Shown: positions 11,655-24,255, counted from the stretch's first letter. The stretch: 64,000 bases of DNA from Chytridium lagenaria (GCA_025449115.1 JAHLKC010000147.1:1-64000), one strand, 5' to 3'. Program-made: numbers and translations. Notes: a model not told the origin generated them from the sequence alone.

Positions 11655-12123
11655 GTTCAGTTTGCTTTAATTTCGAATGAGGGTTTGATGGAAAATGCAA
11701 AATCAGTGGAGCTGTCGTGAGTACGCACGCCGAAGAAGATGCTGATGGAAGTTTCGGAAGTTCGGAAATGAAGTTGTGGGTCTTTTGTAGAAGCCGCCTT
11801 AATAATACGAGGAACTAATAGAGCCCAACCTTTTTTTTTGGCTTTTTAAAGGGTTTCCATTCTCATATCGCAAATTAAAACGAAGTCCCAAAAAAGGGGT
11901 ACATTTTATGTAGAAAGAAAGGCCAGAATTAAAACCAAAGTTGGTAAAGACGTGAAAAGATAGACAAATAAAAACAAAATAAAGTTAAGGTAATAACTGC
12001 GCGGTGGGAGAGAAAGATTTGTGAAGCGGGGACAGGAACCAACGGGACACTTAAACAAGAGCGAGAAAGGCAGCAAAAGTGGTTAAGGCAGCAGCAAAAA
12101 AGCCAAATAAAAACACAGTCATT
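11655..12123. other. Intergenic, nothing recognised
   Basis: Purine-rich upstream region of DM9 paralog B. No clear TATA box or RNA gene was seen. Confidence 0.45.
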
Positions 12124-12211
12124 ACGAAAAGAAAAAGGAGACTAGCCCCCTCAATTCTCTGTTTTCGACGAAAAGAAAAAAGAGACTAGCCCCCTCAATT
12201 CTCTGTTTTCG
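12124..12211. repeat. Two-copy 44-bp tandem duplication
   Basis: The unit starting ACGAAAAGAAAAA and ending TCTCTGTTTTCG occurs at 12124-12167 and 12168-12211 with one mismatch (G/A at unit position 14-15). It sits just beyond the stop of the SH3 gene, probably in its 3' UTR, so it looks recent and non-coding. Confidence 0.85.
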
Positions 12212-12215
12212 GTCT

Positions 12216-14697
12216 TCATGTCATGCGCTCTCCAGCAAATTCTCCAACTCTTTTACTTTCATCTATCCCACTCTCGGCAGTCACGTAAGAGACCCATGAC
12301 GCGTCTTGCTCACCCAACTCCTCGCCATTCCACGGTTCGTTATCCTCATCATCCTCATCCCCATCAACGTCCCCAGTAAATACTGACGAGGTGCGATCCA
12401 ATTGTACAGGAATCGCACCTGAAACCATCAGCCCAGTTGGTAAATACTCCTCCTCTTCACCTCCCAATATCTCGTCTCCATTTCCTTCCACACCAGACGC
12501 AACTACAGACGTCACTGACGCCACAGTCACATTCCCACTCGCGCTTGCCATCATGCTATACACCGACTTTCTCTCCTTCGCAGAAGGCGGCTTAAACCCA
12601 AGGCTAACACTTCTCGGCTGAGACCTTAATAATGTCGCCATGGTAGCCTCAGCCGACGGCGTTGTTCCAAAAGAGCTGAAAGAGAAACGTTTTCGATTTG
12701 AAGTTATTGACGCTGGGTATGCAACAGAGGAAGAGGAGATGGAAGGGGGACGGTTGGCGTTGCCGCGTTTTCCAGTGATAGAGTTAGACGACGTGTCAGC
12801 AGTATGTTGCTGTTTTAAGTGGTATTGCTGCGGTTTGGGCGGCGCCGGATGGAGTTCAGAGGAAATACACCGGTTTTACCTGAGATGGAAAAAGTTAGTT
12901 CAATTAGAAATGAAGGCAAGTGACCAGTGGTTAACATCAAATATAAAGTAAACGAAGGCCTACCAGTTGTAACATTCAAACCATAAGCCCATGAATCCTC
13001 AAAAATTGCATGAACCGATATCAGATCCCCTCTTCCCAACTCCATCTCATCAGGCAAAGTAGCTCGAAACCCAGAAAGAACCTTATACACGAACCCACCC
13101 TGTGAATCCCTCGTGCCAAAACTACTCTGACTAGACAATATCGATGACCGTCCGGGTGTGGACTGCGCAATAGACGCACCACCAAAGAATGAATTCCTCG
13201 TTGTATTGGACGTATTAAAGGGAGCCGTGGTTTTTGGATTGGCAAGCTTCCCATATACAATTCCAACGTTTCCACCTTGAAATGATGTGTTGTATCCGTA
13301 CCCGTATCCCTGCCCATAGGATGCCATGGAATCCAGCGAATCTTTATGGGCAGAGTCTGAAAGCTGTTGCGCTGTTCCGCCCTCTTTGTCAGGCATTACT
13401 ACGTCCGACGGTGGAACCGCGCTAGGGCTTGATGATGAACTTCCGAACGCAAAGAATCCCCCACGACCCCTCTTTGTCACTTTCCTAACGTTCCGCTTAA
13501 GCTTCCCGGACCCTGCTGGACCACCCCACACTGGGCTGTTGTCAGTGGCAGCAGCGTTAGCACCATCTCTTTTCCCATGCATGGCGGCAGGCTCGGCGTA
13601 GATCATACTGGCGCCTAGGCGAGTTTCCGGGAAAACGGTAGGGCTACTAACTCCTCCGCTGTCGGAGACCATGAAGCCGTCCGTAGTAGCGTTGCGAGGT
13701 CCAACCTTCAGCCAGAACTAATTCGTCGAAGATTCGGTGACGCTGTGCTCCAGCTGAAAGGGAACCCCGTTCTCTGTTATCAACACCCGAATCTGCAGGA
13801 ACACTCGCCACACCACTACCGTCATTGTCTCAGGTACCGAACCCATCTCCAGCCCCTCTTCCATCCCTGACGTCGACCTATCGTTCTCGGCAAAGATTGC
13901 GACAGAGCGCCGGTGCCCCACCACCTCTCGCGTAATCACATGCTGAAGCGACAAGCTCTGAGGAAGACGACGACGACCTCAGGCTAACCCTGGGTTGCTA
14001 GAAGGAGTTTTCCATCGAATCATCCAGATAATGCTGTCATGAATGCAGAAGAGGGTTTTGCATCGGACTTAGCCGCTTGACCATGTTTAACACGTCTCCT
14101 TGGGGCCTGAGCATCCGATGCTTCCAATATGGAGGCATCGACATGTCCAGCCATTGATGTTGAATACTGCCTTCTTCTAACGGTGCTGGATGGTCAACTC
14201 CAACGGTATCCGTTCCAGATGTAAACCTATTGCTGCAGGTGCATGACGGGAAGCCTGTTTCATGCTTTGTCCACCATGAGAAGATTCGAGCTTTTCAGCC
14301 CTTTGCTTCCTTCTCCGCATATACAAAAATACAATAAGAACCACCACCGCGACAGCAAGAGCCACACAGATGATGGCTGCAAGAAGAGCCGCCGAGAAGG
14401 TTGCCGATGTTGAAGGTGTTCCTGGGTTAAACACAGGAGGGATGATGATGGAATTGGTGGAAGTCGGGATGATGGTGGCATCTATTGGGATGTCGCTTGG
14501 CTCAACTTTGATGACATGAACGTGAGAGGTTGTGATGTCGATGTTGCGGGATCGAAGGGAGATGGTGACGGTTCCTCTGGGCGTGGTGGTTGACCTCCAG
14601 CAAGGACAGGTGTGGATACTGTTGTGAAAAGGAGGAGAAGCAAAGTGGGCAGCGTAAAGTGATGATGATGGTGAGTGTTCATTTGTCGTGCTTGCAT
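12216..14697 (-). CDS. Single-pass membrane protein with C-terminal SH3 domain (Fus1-like architecture)
   Basis: The ATG at 14697 opens a signal peptide (FTLPTLLLLLFTTVSTPVLA after a His run). A Pro/Ser/Thr-rich ectodomain is followed by a transmembrane helix near 14400-14320 (AALLAAIICVALAVAVVVL) and a basic stop-transfer (YMRRRKQR). The cytoplasmic part is long and low-complexity, with KRNVRKVTKRGRGG and a Tyr/Gly stretch YGQGYGYGY. The SH3 domain begins ...FVYKVLSGFRATLPDEMELG, is split by an intron after NVTTG and resumes KTGVFPLNSIR. A Ser-rich tail ends at 12216. Frame breaks occur near 14540 and 12850 (each one missing base), and the 13700-14170 part is not cleanly readable. The layout (signal, one membrane span, cytoplasmic SH3) matches fungal Fus1/Sho1-type adaptors. 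The tie to cell fusion or osmosensing is inference. Confidence 0.65.
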
Positions 14698-15964
14698 GGC
14701 AAAAGGTATTGTAAGAAAAACGAGGTTCTTATAAATAAAAGATGTGGGAATTAGGAAGGTAACGGGGACAGGATTTAAGTCTCCTGGGAGTCGGTTGATG
14801 GCGGGAAGTGAATGATGGCAATGAGGCCCAAAAGGGATAAAGAAAAAAGTGTGCTGGAGGCTGGAAATCAAAAAAGGCTGGAACAAGGTTGGCGACAACT
14901 CACTGGAGGCAGCGATGGCTGCAACGGTCGGGCAAAACCACCGCATCAGACGAAACGGTGATGACTTCAGGCACTTGCAGGCATGAGAGCGCGAGCACAT
15001 ACTCTGCCGCCGCTGCATTGTTGCTGACTTATGCATGCTCTTGCCGTGGGGCAAATATACGTCAAAGATAAGTTGGATGCAGCGCTTGCATCCACGAAGT
15101 ATTGCAGGTAGAGGATGACGGATGTCAGCTGATAAGAAGGTGGACGTCAGCAAAATCCAGCACCTGGTGAAGAAAGGATTTGCTGCTTCTTCAGCAGATG
15201 GGACACCTTGCTGGTATTTGCTTGGGCCAAAACGACCGGGAAAAATAAGGACGAAAAATTAGGTGGGGGGAGAGCCAAATTAGTGGTTTTTTGGTTTTTG
15301 CAGCCTGTGGACGTGGTAATCATGAATGAGGACAGTAGGCGGAAGAGAGCGAGGTAAAGGTGTTTAGCGTGTAGGTAATCAGTTGTAATGAAGTAAGTAG
15401 TCCAGGAAGTGGTGGTATGTGGTAACGGTGTATATATGTATATAATAAGAAAAGTTATATGCTCAATATATGAACACCAAAAGGGGAACGAACGACACGC
15501 GTCAACCATAAGCGTCTACTACCTTCGTCGCTATGCCCTACAGTCGCCCATCACAACCTCCGTTGCAACTTCTTTTGCAGTCATCAATCCTACCCTCTTT
15601 CGAGATCAGCTCCTTGGTCCATACTCCCGGACACTCTTAATGGCCAGGGGAAGCTCACTGCCCCACGCAAAGACCACACCGAAATTGAAGCGCGGTGACT
15701 CCCGGATCCGCTGGCGCCGAATGAGATGCTTGGATGTCGGAAAAAAAACCAAGCATCGAAATTCGAAGGAATAATAATGGAAGGAAGTTAAGAACACGGG
15801 CTTCAAAAGAAAAACCCCTGGAAAAAAGAAAGCCAAAAAAGGACTATTCGTGCAGCAATAGGTAATGATGTATCAGGTCTTAAAAAATGAGGCATCGCAC
15901 AACTTCACAATCTAATAAAATCCCATAAGATCCTTAAGAGAATATCTTTGCACATAACACAACC
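14698..15964. other. Intergenic, nothing firmly recognised
   Basis: Region upstream of the SH3 gene and downstream of the peptidase gene. There is an AT-rich tract with TATATATG near 15430 and a few short open frames without resemblance to known families. No RNA gene was seen. Confidence 0.45.
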
Positions 15965-18283
15965 TCACAACCTCGTAAACTCCTTCACCGCTCCCTCTCC
16001 ATCGATCGCCACAACATCCTCAATCCTAACTCCACCCACAATCTCCACATAATTCCCCTTTTCCAACTTCTCCCATCCAACGACTCCGTACAGTCCATCC
16101 TTTTGGTTAGGGTCGTTACGAATGGATTCAAGGAGCAACGGTATAAAGTAGACACCGGGCTCGATCGTGGCAACGTGTCCACGAGGGATACGGAAGTCGT
16201 TGGCGAAGGTCGACGGGGTTTTGGTAGCGATGGTGGGGGTAGAGTTGGGGAACGGGAAACGGGGCCAGGCAGGTCCTTGGGAGGAGAAGGAGAGGGTGTA
16301 GGCTGCGGTGGAGAGACCAGAGGTGATGATGGGAGTAGGGTCATGGACTTCGAGACCTAAAAAAAGTTATGTGAAGAACAATAAAGTTTTTTAGAAAGCG
16401 ATCAGAAATGTATATATATATACTTACCAACGGGGTGTCCCAATCCATGAGGCATAAACACACCAGCCGCACCCTTCTTTACAAGCTCATCCACCTCACC
16501 CACCAAAAACCCAGCATCCCTTAACTCTGTCGTCAAATACCTCATCGTTGGCTCAACCACATCCTTAAACCACCACTTGCCCTCACCGTAAAGCTTTTCA
16601 ACAGCGTTCCTCTGAACTCGCTCAACAATTCCGAGAACCTCAATTGATTGAGGGGAAGCAGCCGGAGAGTGTCGGGACGAACCCTTGCAGCCATGGGATC
16701 CACCACGGATGTAGGTACGGGTGAGGTCGGACGCATAGCCACGGTATTCGGGGGCAGCGTCGATGAGGACAAGGGAGCCGGGGATGATAGGCGCGTAGCC
16801 GGCGGTGAGGTTCTCGCCGGTACGATAGTGGAGGATGGCTCCATGGGGACCAGCACCGACGATAGGAGCGTAAGACTAAACAGAATCTAAGCATGACGCG
16901 ATGGGACAAAATATATAATTTTATACCTGAAGACGTCCACCACAAATGGCACCAAGCGCCTCAAATGCACTCGCAACCTCAATCTCATTAGCAGTCTTGG
17001 CGGATGCAAGGTACCTCTCCGCCTTCTTGTGAGACCAAGCAGCAAGGTTACTAGCCCTCTCCAACGCCTTCAACTCAGAAGAAGATTTGATGAATCTAGA
17101 TTTGGCAAACGCATTCCAAGTAGCAATAGATGGAACCATAGCGCTGCTCGCAGCGCATGCAGAAGGAGCCACGAAGTTACGAATATGGGCGGCATCAGGC
17201 ACAAGAACGATACGACGAGAAGATGAATTACGGATCTTCTTATCATCATCTTCGTGACGGTGAGAATGTTTATGATCGTGCTCTTCTTTTTCTTCATTAT
17301 GATGGTGGTGTTTGTGGTGCTTCCTTCCCCGCTTTTCGAGACGAAGGTTCATGTCGGTGTTAATGGCACATCCGAGAGCGTCCTTCCAGAGATCGGACAT
17401 AGGTTTGACATCGTCGAGACCGTGGGCATCGATAAGGAACTCCTTGGAAGGGAAGGTTCCTGTAAACACGGCCTCACGTTGAGATTGCTCGGGGAGGTAT
17501 AGTGTGATCTTGAAAGCCTTTTCACCAGTCGCGTTGACTCCTTTAGCGGGGCTGAGAAGGACAGCAGCTCCGGAGATGGTAAGAGGGCCAAGGACTTTAA
17601 CGGCACTATTAGATTCGCAAGCAAGGAAAGCGGTGGAGCAAATAAATGCTTACGGTATTCAACGTTCGGAGTCTGCTTCCAACCTTGAAATTCAGCATCA
17701 CTTCCGTCCCTTTGAGGCCTAGGGGCTGTGCCAAGAAGGATACTGAACTCATCGTCACTTCCGTGAAGTGCAGCCTCTGTCTTAATAGCCTCCTCCAGGT
17801 GCTTGAAAAGCTTAGCACGGTTCTCGGGGAAGATCTTGTCAGGAAGATCGAGCTCCTTGAACGGGCAGACTGAAAGAAGGTAAACGATTAATTCATCAAG
17901 TACCCATAGCTTCCGTTACAACAACGGGAATGAAAGGAACACATGATACCATCGCCTAGAGATCTTCCCCTTCGATGCCACCTCCACCACCTCCTCCAAG
18001 ACGGCCACTCCATCCACCCTTTCGATTCCGAGCTCATCCAAGTGTCCCCATCACCCGTAGCCATCTCCTGGACAACAACAAACGCTACGAAGATCACCAC
18101 AAGAACCGTGGCAGCGTGCAACAACCCGATCACCGCCTTTTGCCAGGCAGGACGGCTTGAACGTTTGCCATTTCTGCAGGCAAAGGCGTTGCTCCATCGA
18201 CAAGTTGAGGATGGAAGTGGAAGTGGGGACTTGGAATCATTGTCGTCGTCAAAACGGAGCGTAGTCTTGGAGTCGTCCTCCAT
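15965..18283 (-). CDS. Membrane-anchored Xaa-Pro peptidase (metallopeptidase family M24B)
   Basis: The ATG at 18283 opens an N-terminus with one likely membrane anchor (VIGLLHAATVLVVIFVAFVV), giving a type II topology. The peptidase part starts at LCPFKELDLPDKIFPENRA after an intron ending near 17873. Readable exons are about 17873-16927 (an internal short intron near 17655-17610 is possible), 16875-16428 and 16356-15965. Metal ligands of the pita-bread fold are all present: Asp pair in LIDAAPEYRGYASDLTRTY, His in HGLGHPVGLEVHD, Glu in TIEPGVY, and Glu in GGVRIEDVV. Catalytic-region HGAILHY is also present. These enzymes remove residues ahead of proline. Unusual is a His/Glu/Asp-rich insertion at about 17250-17330 (KHHKHHHHNEEKEEHDHKH). 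At least one missing base is needed near 17640. Confidence 0.85.
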
Positions 18284-18492
18284 TTCGCCTTATCGAAATT
18301 CACTTTTTGGATGACACAACAAGTTTGTGTTGAGATCTATGAATGTCAATTCAAGCGTACAACTTTGAGTAAACATCGCGCTAAAGTACCATTGCACTCA
18401 CACTTAGGCACATTTTATATATTTCCAAACCATGGCATTTACGAACGAAAAAACGATCAAATGTTTATGTATTTCATTACACCTGTTTTCAC

Positions 18493-19175
18493 TCAAGACT
18501 CAATAGTTACTTCCTGATCACCGGCCTGTGTGTGAGCCATATCCATGTTAAAAAGCTCCCGTCGTCTGTTCATCAAATCTTTCCCAAGTGATTCTCTCCC
18601 TTCCCACTCTTTAGCGAAACTCCCCAAAACGTATCATTCCAAACATTACCCTCCACAAGCTCCATATCACCCGTCCCCATTAACAGCATCGCAAGCTCCG
18701 AGCCCCTCTCAAACTTAATCTCTACAAGTCGCTTCATCACTTCAATTTTAACGCTGTCCCAATCATCTCGTAACGGTACTTTTCGACCATTCCTTTTCGC
18801 TTGTTGCGGTGTCATCGTTGAAAATGTTTTTTTGATAGTATCGGCGTTTGGGGATACTAAAGATACTTTTTGGGCCTGGAAGGCGGATTCAGTGCTTTTG
18901 TAGAGAATGCCGTCAACTTCTATGTCGCAGGGATGAAAGTTGGAGAGGAAGGAGCTATGTCCGCGAAAACTGCGGATGCTGTCTCCTTTCTGTTTCGCGT
19001 CTGCACCTGGTGGTTTGACGGAGGTTGGGGTGAACCTCTTTGATTTGGATTCGCTGGAGCTGGAGGAGTGGGATGAACGTATCTTCATTCTAATCGTTAT
19101 AATTGAAGAGGATATTGGGTGGTTGCAATGATGTTTTATTGTTTCGAGACGTGACTGCGCCGCTTCTTTTTGCAT
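18493..19175 (-). CDS. NADAR-domain protein (YbiA-like)
   Basis: Domain signature from about residue 65: FRGHSSFLSNFHPCDIEVDG, then YKSTESAFQAQK, then LRDDWDSVKIEVMKRLVEIKF and a C-terminal VEGNVWNDTFWGV...GENHLGK. As read, the frame ends at 18573 just after LGKI. One extra base there continues into LMNRRRELFNMDMAHTQAG and a stop at 18493-18495, which restores the usual family ending. Length is then about 227 residues; a second Met at 19088 is an alternative start. NADAR proteins are N-glycosidases linked to NAD and ADP-ribose chemistry, and some remove ADP-ribose from guanine. Which activity this one has cannot be told. It lies 90 bp from the left end of the adjacent retroelement. Confidence 0.85.
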
Positions 19176-19265
19176 AATTTGCTTGATTTCTAACTGGTCG
19201 GCAGACGCACAGAGTTTCGAAAGAAAAGTATTTTTACCTAAAATGTGATCAGCTTTTTTATTTAT

Positions 19266-19374
19266 CTATGCGTGAGTGCAACGTTAGCAATTTAGGGGAG
19301 TGGGAAGGTCTGTGTCACAACACAGAAACTTTCCAAAGCTAGCAACAGCGCTCATCCTGTTGACATTACTTTCA
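19266..19374 (+). repeat. YR element repeat A1
   Basis: 109 bp starting CTATGCGTGAGTGCAACG and ending near TTGACATTACTTTCA; pairs with A2 at 24367-24475, one mismatch (A at 19368, G at 24469). Confidence 0.95.
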
Positions 19375-19424
19375 AGACAAACAAAGCTACAAACAAAGTT
19401 CATCACACTTCACACTCCCTTCCC

Positions 19425-20893
19425 ATGGACGAACTCCTCGCCGCGCGTGAGAAACGTCGTGATGCTGAACTTCACAGATGGATAGAGGAGGGTTCTCCCA
19501 GTCACGTTGAAACTGTCGCAGCAGGCAAGGAGGCTGACGGTGGCGAAGCATCAACCCATCCACAGCCCATCATCGACGCTTTCGACATCGATGATGATGC
19601 ATTTGACGACGCGCTGGAGACCCTGTTCGAGGCTGGTACGCCTTCCCCTAAGGCTGTGAGAGAATTGGTCCGCAGATTCAAAGACAAAGCCTCCAACAAG
19701 CCCATGCGCTTCACGTTTGAAGACCGTCCCACCGTGATTCGCAAGCGTACATTTGAAGAGGATCAGGACAGTATCTCAAGCCACCATACCACAACCCGGG
19801 CCCCAGAACATCGCCCTAAATCTCGTGTGGTCGGTGATGGGAACTCCAAAGAATCAGCTCCTTCCTCCACAACCATGCTACCGGTTTTAACCGCCTCGGG
19901 TTGGATCTTAGCTCCTCGTATTAGCGTGGCCCCTGATCTGTATGCTCCAGACGTCTCTAAATTACCACTCGGCGGACCATTTCCTGTACCTCCACCACCC
20001 ACGAAAGCACTTCCTAAATGGAGTGCCGCCAAAGCAGCTATCGAAAACGCACTTAGCTTGGTTTCAGTTCCTCGAGAAGATGCATCTGCTAGATCAGGAT
20101 TAATGGCGCCATCGGCAAAAGCAACTCGGCATACCATTGCAACGCTGGATATATATACTGAGCTACGCGTCCTTCAGAAAAAGGATATTCTGGAACTGGT
20201 CACTTCAATCGACCGTGTGTTGGCTGGATATTTTTCTAGTGAAATATGGGATGCCGTTGCAAAGTTAGCACCACTTCATATGGTGGTGTTTGACGCTGAG
20301 AGCGGCTCCAAACTCACACGTCGCATGGTGGTGGACGAGGGTTCACTCAGTTGGACCGAAGAGGTGGTGGACGAATCAAAAGCAGTTCCGGGACTTTGCT
20401 AGCTGGAGTGCGGCGTTCAAGCGCTTTTAAAAGCGCTACATTGGTTTTTTACCCACACCGCCAAGCAGAACTGAAGGCTTTTAAGGCTGAGATTCTCAAT
20501 GTGACGACAACGTATTGTTGGGACGCAGCCGCATCTTATGAATATGCTAAACGACTATTCGTATTACGAGAACCGTACATGCAATTGGATGACGATGCCC
20601 CAGTGGTATTTCAACGCCATGTCGTCAATCGTTTCCGACCATCAAACCCAGGACAACATCTCGTCCCGCCTATTCCCAACACGTCACCCGGTTTTCGTAC
20701 CCTCTCGTCATCACCTGAAATCTGCTATAAATTTAACACCGCTCGCGGTTGTTACTTGCGCAATCGGTGCAAATACTCACACCGATGTTCTGTCTGTGAC
20801 GCCAGTCATTCAGCGGCAAAGGCTCACAACAATGAAGCCCAGCGAGACAATGATGGCCACCGCAAGGAAAAAGAAGGGGACAGGGCGCGCTGA
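19425..20893 (+). CDS. Gag-like protein of the YR retroelement
   Basis: Two overlapping frames (19425-20402 and 20351-20893) form one protein if a single base is missing near 20390. It begins MDELLAAREKRRDAELHRW. The C-terminal part carries a Cys/His cluster CYKFNTARGCYLRNRCKYSH followed by RCSVCDASHSAAKAH. This is the CCCH-type finger plus second knuckle usual in DIRS/Ngaro Gag proteins. A Lys/Glu/Arg-rich tail follows. Its likely role is packaging the element RNA. The open frame starts 50 bp after A1. Confidence 0.78.
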
Positions 20894-20977
20894 AAAGAAG
20901 TTCACATCGACAACCGTTGACACTGGCGACAAAAAAGCGCCATCACGTTTCCCCTGAAGGTCGTCAGTGAACCTACG

Positions 20978-22790
20978 TTGCTTTGTTCTCCAACCCAAGA
21001 TCACATACTAGATTCTCCAGCCACCCATCCAAGTTTACAACAACGTGCTCAAAAACTCGAATCAAACCCTGATAGTAGCGCAGCCATCTCGTGTATTCCG
21101 AATCTGCAGCGCGCAATTCTTCCTTCTGTCGCTATCGTCCCATCGCGCGACAAAGTGTGCGCTATTCAAGCGCCTTTTGAATTCCCGTTTTCGTCTTCAC
21201 AAAAACGCATTGCAGCGTTTACGGCGGATAACCCCGGTTTCACCTTTATCCGCACGCCGATATCACCCTCGGCATTCGCCTTTTTAACGCATGACTTTCC
21301 GAATCAGCCACTCCGTAATTATCTTTTGCGGGGTTTAACTCGCGGGTTTCCCATACCCGCAATTCTTGAACCTTCAACGGTGCTGGCTTCAAACCACTCG
21401 TCATCGGTTAATTTTCACCCATCCGCCCCTCAACAAATTCGGGACAACATTCAGAAAGAGGTTGAACTCGGAAGAAGATCAGGACCATTTTCCAAGGACA
21501 CAGTTAAATCCTTTCCTGTCTTTGCCCAACGCCCCCATGGGTGCCGTTCAAAAGGAGGGTGCGGAGGAGGGCGTGATTCGCTTTATTCACGACTATTCGT
21601 ACCCCAAAGTACCGGGCTCCTCCAGCATAAACAATCACATTGACCGCAGAGTGCTTGGTCCATGTCACTTGGACCGTGTCGACATTCTCATACAGCGTAT
21701 CGCATCGTTACCAGTTGGTTGTATGCTGTTCATGGTTGACGCAAAAGCTGCTTACAGGCAATTTCCTCGCAGGGAGGTTGACCAATTTGGCAGGGAATTG
21801 AGTTTGAAGGACAATATTTCGTCGACCACGCCACCATGTTCGGCATGACCGATTCTGGTTTCCCGTGCTGCTTGTTTGGCGATGTGGTGTGCTGGATTCT
21901 ATTCAATTTCTTCATTGAATGTTATCACTACAGTGATAATTTCTTTGGAGCAACCCACGCCTCGTTAATTGACGTAACGATACGGTTATTGCTGTTGGTC
22001 ATGGGTTTCATCGGGTACGTAATGAAAACCCACGAGGTACTCAAAGGAACGTCATTGAAGATTCTCGGATTTCAAGTTGACACAATGGCTCTAACGGTAA
22101 CACTACCTGCTGAGAAAAGGAAACGAATCAGCTCCTTCCTGAGAAAAATCGTCGGTAAATCACCACTCACTGCGTCCGACGTTTCCATGGTTGCTGGAAC
22201 CCTTACCTGGGTTTGCCAAATCTTACCTCAAGGCCGGGTTTATCTCCGTAATGTCTATGACATGCTAGGTAAACCCGCAACCGCCATTCGACAAGGTTTC
22301 CCTTTTGCAGCGATACACGACATCACGTGGTTTGCTGACATAATTCTGGAATGGCCTGGTATCGAATTCATTCGCGAAAAAGAATGGCTATCCAACGGTC
22401 ATTTTGGTATCGTTAGTGATAGCTCATTAACCGGCGCTGGTTTTGTTCCCGCAAATTACTACGTGATGTTCAGCTTGTGCCCACATTGTGTTCAGCTCTT
22501 GATGTTAGGCCAGCAGCTCAAACTTGGAACTCGCGACGATAGTTCTTGGCGTCACTACGATGGGAGCTGAATTCTCCGGTCGATGTGTTCAATGGCATAC
22601 GGACAACGCCAACAACGTCGCTGTTTCACCAAAGGCTACGGTTTCCACATCTATCTTGTCAGCACTCGTACGCGAAATTGTAGAGGCCTCAGTAAGATTC
22701 CAGTTCCACCTTCGGCTGGTTCACCGTTGCCCGCAATAACGTCGCCGGTTGTGATTATCTGTCGCGTGGCGACGATCAACAATTTTCAGC
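20978..22790 (+). CDS. Reverse transcriptase / RNase H of the YR retroelement (frame-broken)
   Basis: Spread over frames 20978-21643, 21366-21848, 21836-22570 and 22524-22739. The fingers region reads VIRFIHDYSYPKVPGSSSINN; the first catalytic Asp motif is MLFMVDAKAAYRQF. The second catalytic box reads HYSDNFFG at 21926-21949, where YVDD is expected, so the second Asp is Asn. RNase H follows with FGIVSDSSLTGAGFV, WHTDNANNVAV, and VAGCDYLSRGDDQQF in another frame. As written, this copy cannot make an intact enzyme. Some breaks may be base-call errors, but the Asp-to-Asn change is a substitution. Confidence 0.75.
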
Positions 22791-22985
22791 GAGTTTTCCT
22801 CTCAAAACTCGCAAACCTTTAGTGCTATCGAATTCTTTTGTCAGATTAAATGGCAGCGTTGGATTTAACGTTTTTCACGGCCGCGGGGACGTAACACCCC
22901 GCCAGTCGCCATGACCGACTCATTCGTGGCACAGCGGTCGACGGATCACCTCTTTTTCAACAACCCTTCCCCGCAACAAGTCTTA

Positions 22986-23935
22986 TGAAGAAACTATTGC
23001 AAGGTTGGAGAGGTGGAACGCTGTTGCACCACTGGGCGCCGGATAAGTTGCTCCCGGTTACCGTCGACTCGTTGTTGCGATTATTGACTTTTTTGGGTTT
23101 CGAATTGTACGCCAAGAGTTGAAACTGGGTACACTTTTAACTTACATCTCGGCCATTGGTTCTTTTCATAAGGCCAACGGATGCCTTGGGCTCCTATTCG
23201 GCAATCTGAACGTATCCGCTTTGCATTAGCAAATATTAAAATCTTTCCGCTCCCAACTCATCACCAAATCAAGCGGATTCGTTCACCATTCAACACCTTC
23301 ATAAATTATTACGCACGATTGATCCGGGAAAACATGAGGACGCGGTCGTATGGGCAATGGCGTCTCTCGCATTTTGGTCGTGCGCGAGATTATCTGAGGT
23401 AGTTAATTCTGGCGCCAATCCAGAAAAACACCTGTGCGTTAAGCACCTCCATCGACACTTTAAAAATGGCGTCTTACTGGCTCATTCGTTCATCTTACCG
23501 GAACCAAAAACCAACACCAACCACAAACAACACCTGTTTTTACCGGTGCGCCGAGACTCTTTGGACGCGTCAGATGCTGTTGAAGCTTTGGTCTTCAGCG
23601 CTTGTAGGCGCGCACCGTTACGGCAATTAGAAGACAACCAATTAATATGGCATCTTCCATCCGGCGCTATGGCAACAACAGCTTGGTTTAAACAGGAGCT
23701 AAAAATTCGCATCGGCTTCACCGCCGGTGAATCGTCCTTTAGAAGCGGTGGAACGACACATTACTTACATAACGGCTGGTCTGATGACGAACTTCAACGC
23801 TGGGGGCGCTGGACTTCGGATGCTTTCTATGGCTATTTACGAACCAACCCTGAGTTCGTTTTAGCTATTTATTACCGCCATCCACATACGTCGTACTCTG
23901 ACAACCCGGCTTTGGGACTTACGTCGTCAATTTAG
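22986..23935 (+). CDS. Tyrosine recombinase of the YR retroelement (frame-broken)
   Basis: The N-terminal helices are in pieces (MKKLLQGWRGGTLLHHW, then a new frame from 23181). The catalytic part is open at 23357-23935. Recognisable boxes are the first Arg in FWSCARLSEVV, the box-II region GESSFRSGGTTHYLHNG, and the C-terminal GRWTSDAFYGYLR with candidate nucleophile Tyr at 23828-23836. In box II the usual His-x-x-Arg reads Ser-Ser-Phe-Arg, so the His is replaced. The protein would join circular cDNA into the genome. The start is uncertain. Confidence 0.75.
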
Positions 23936-24255
23936 CGTTCTTATCAAAGTAAGACGCAACCCCATTCATAAGTATCTCACGATCACTAGGTTTCACTGGT
24001 GATACGTTGGCTTGCGGCTGACAATATGTTTGGTGGTTCGCGACGACTTATGGTAATATATAACGCGATTCACATCACTAATACATACAGAATCGCTTAC
24101 GTACTGTATGTCAACGCATTGCCAATAATGTTCGCGACCACTTTACTTTAAGGTAATGTGCGACGCAGCGTTGTTGTTAATCCTTCGTTAGGCACTCACC
24201 TCATTCTCACGTCCTCGTCGCCGTTGGTATTGTAGGGGGCGGGCTCGGGTCGTGT

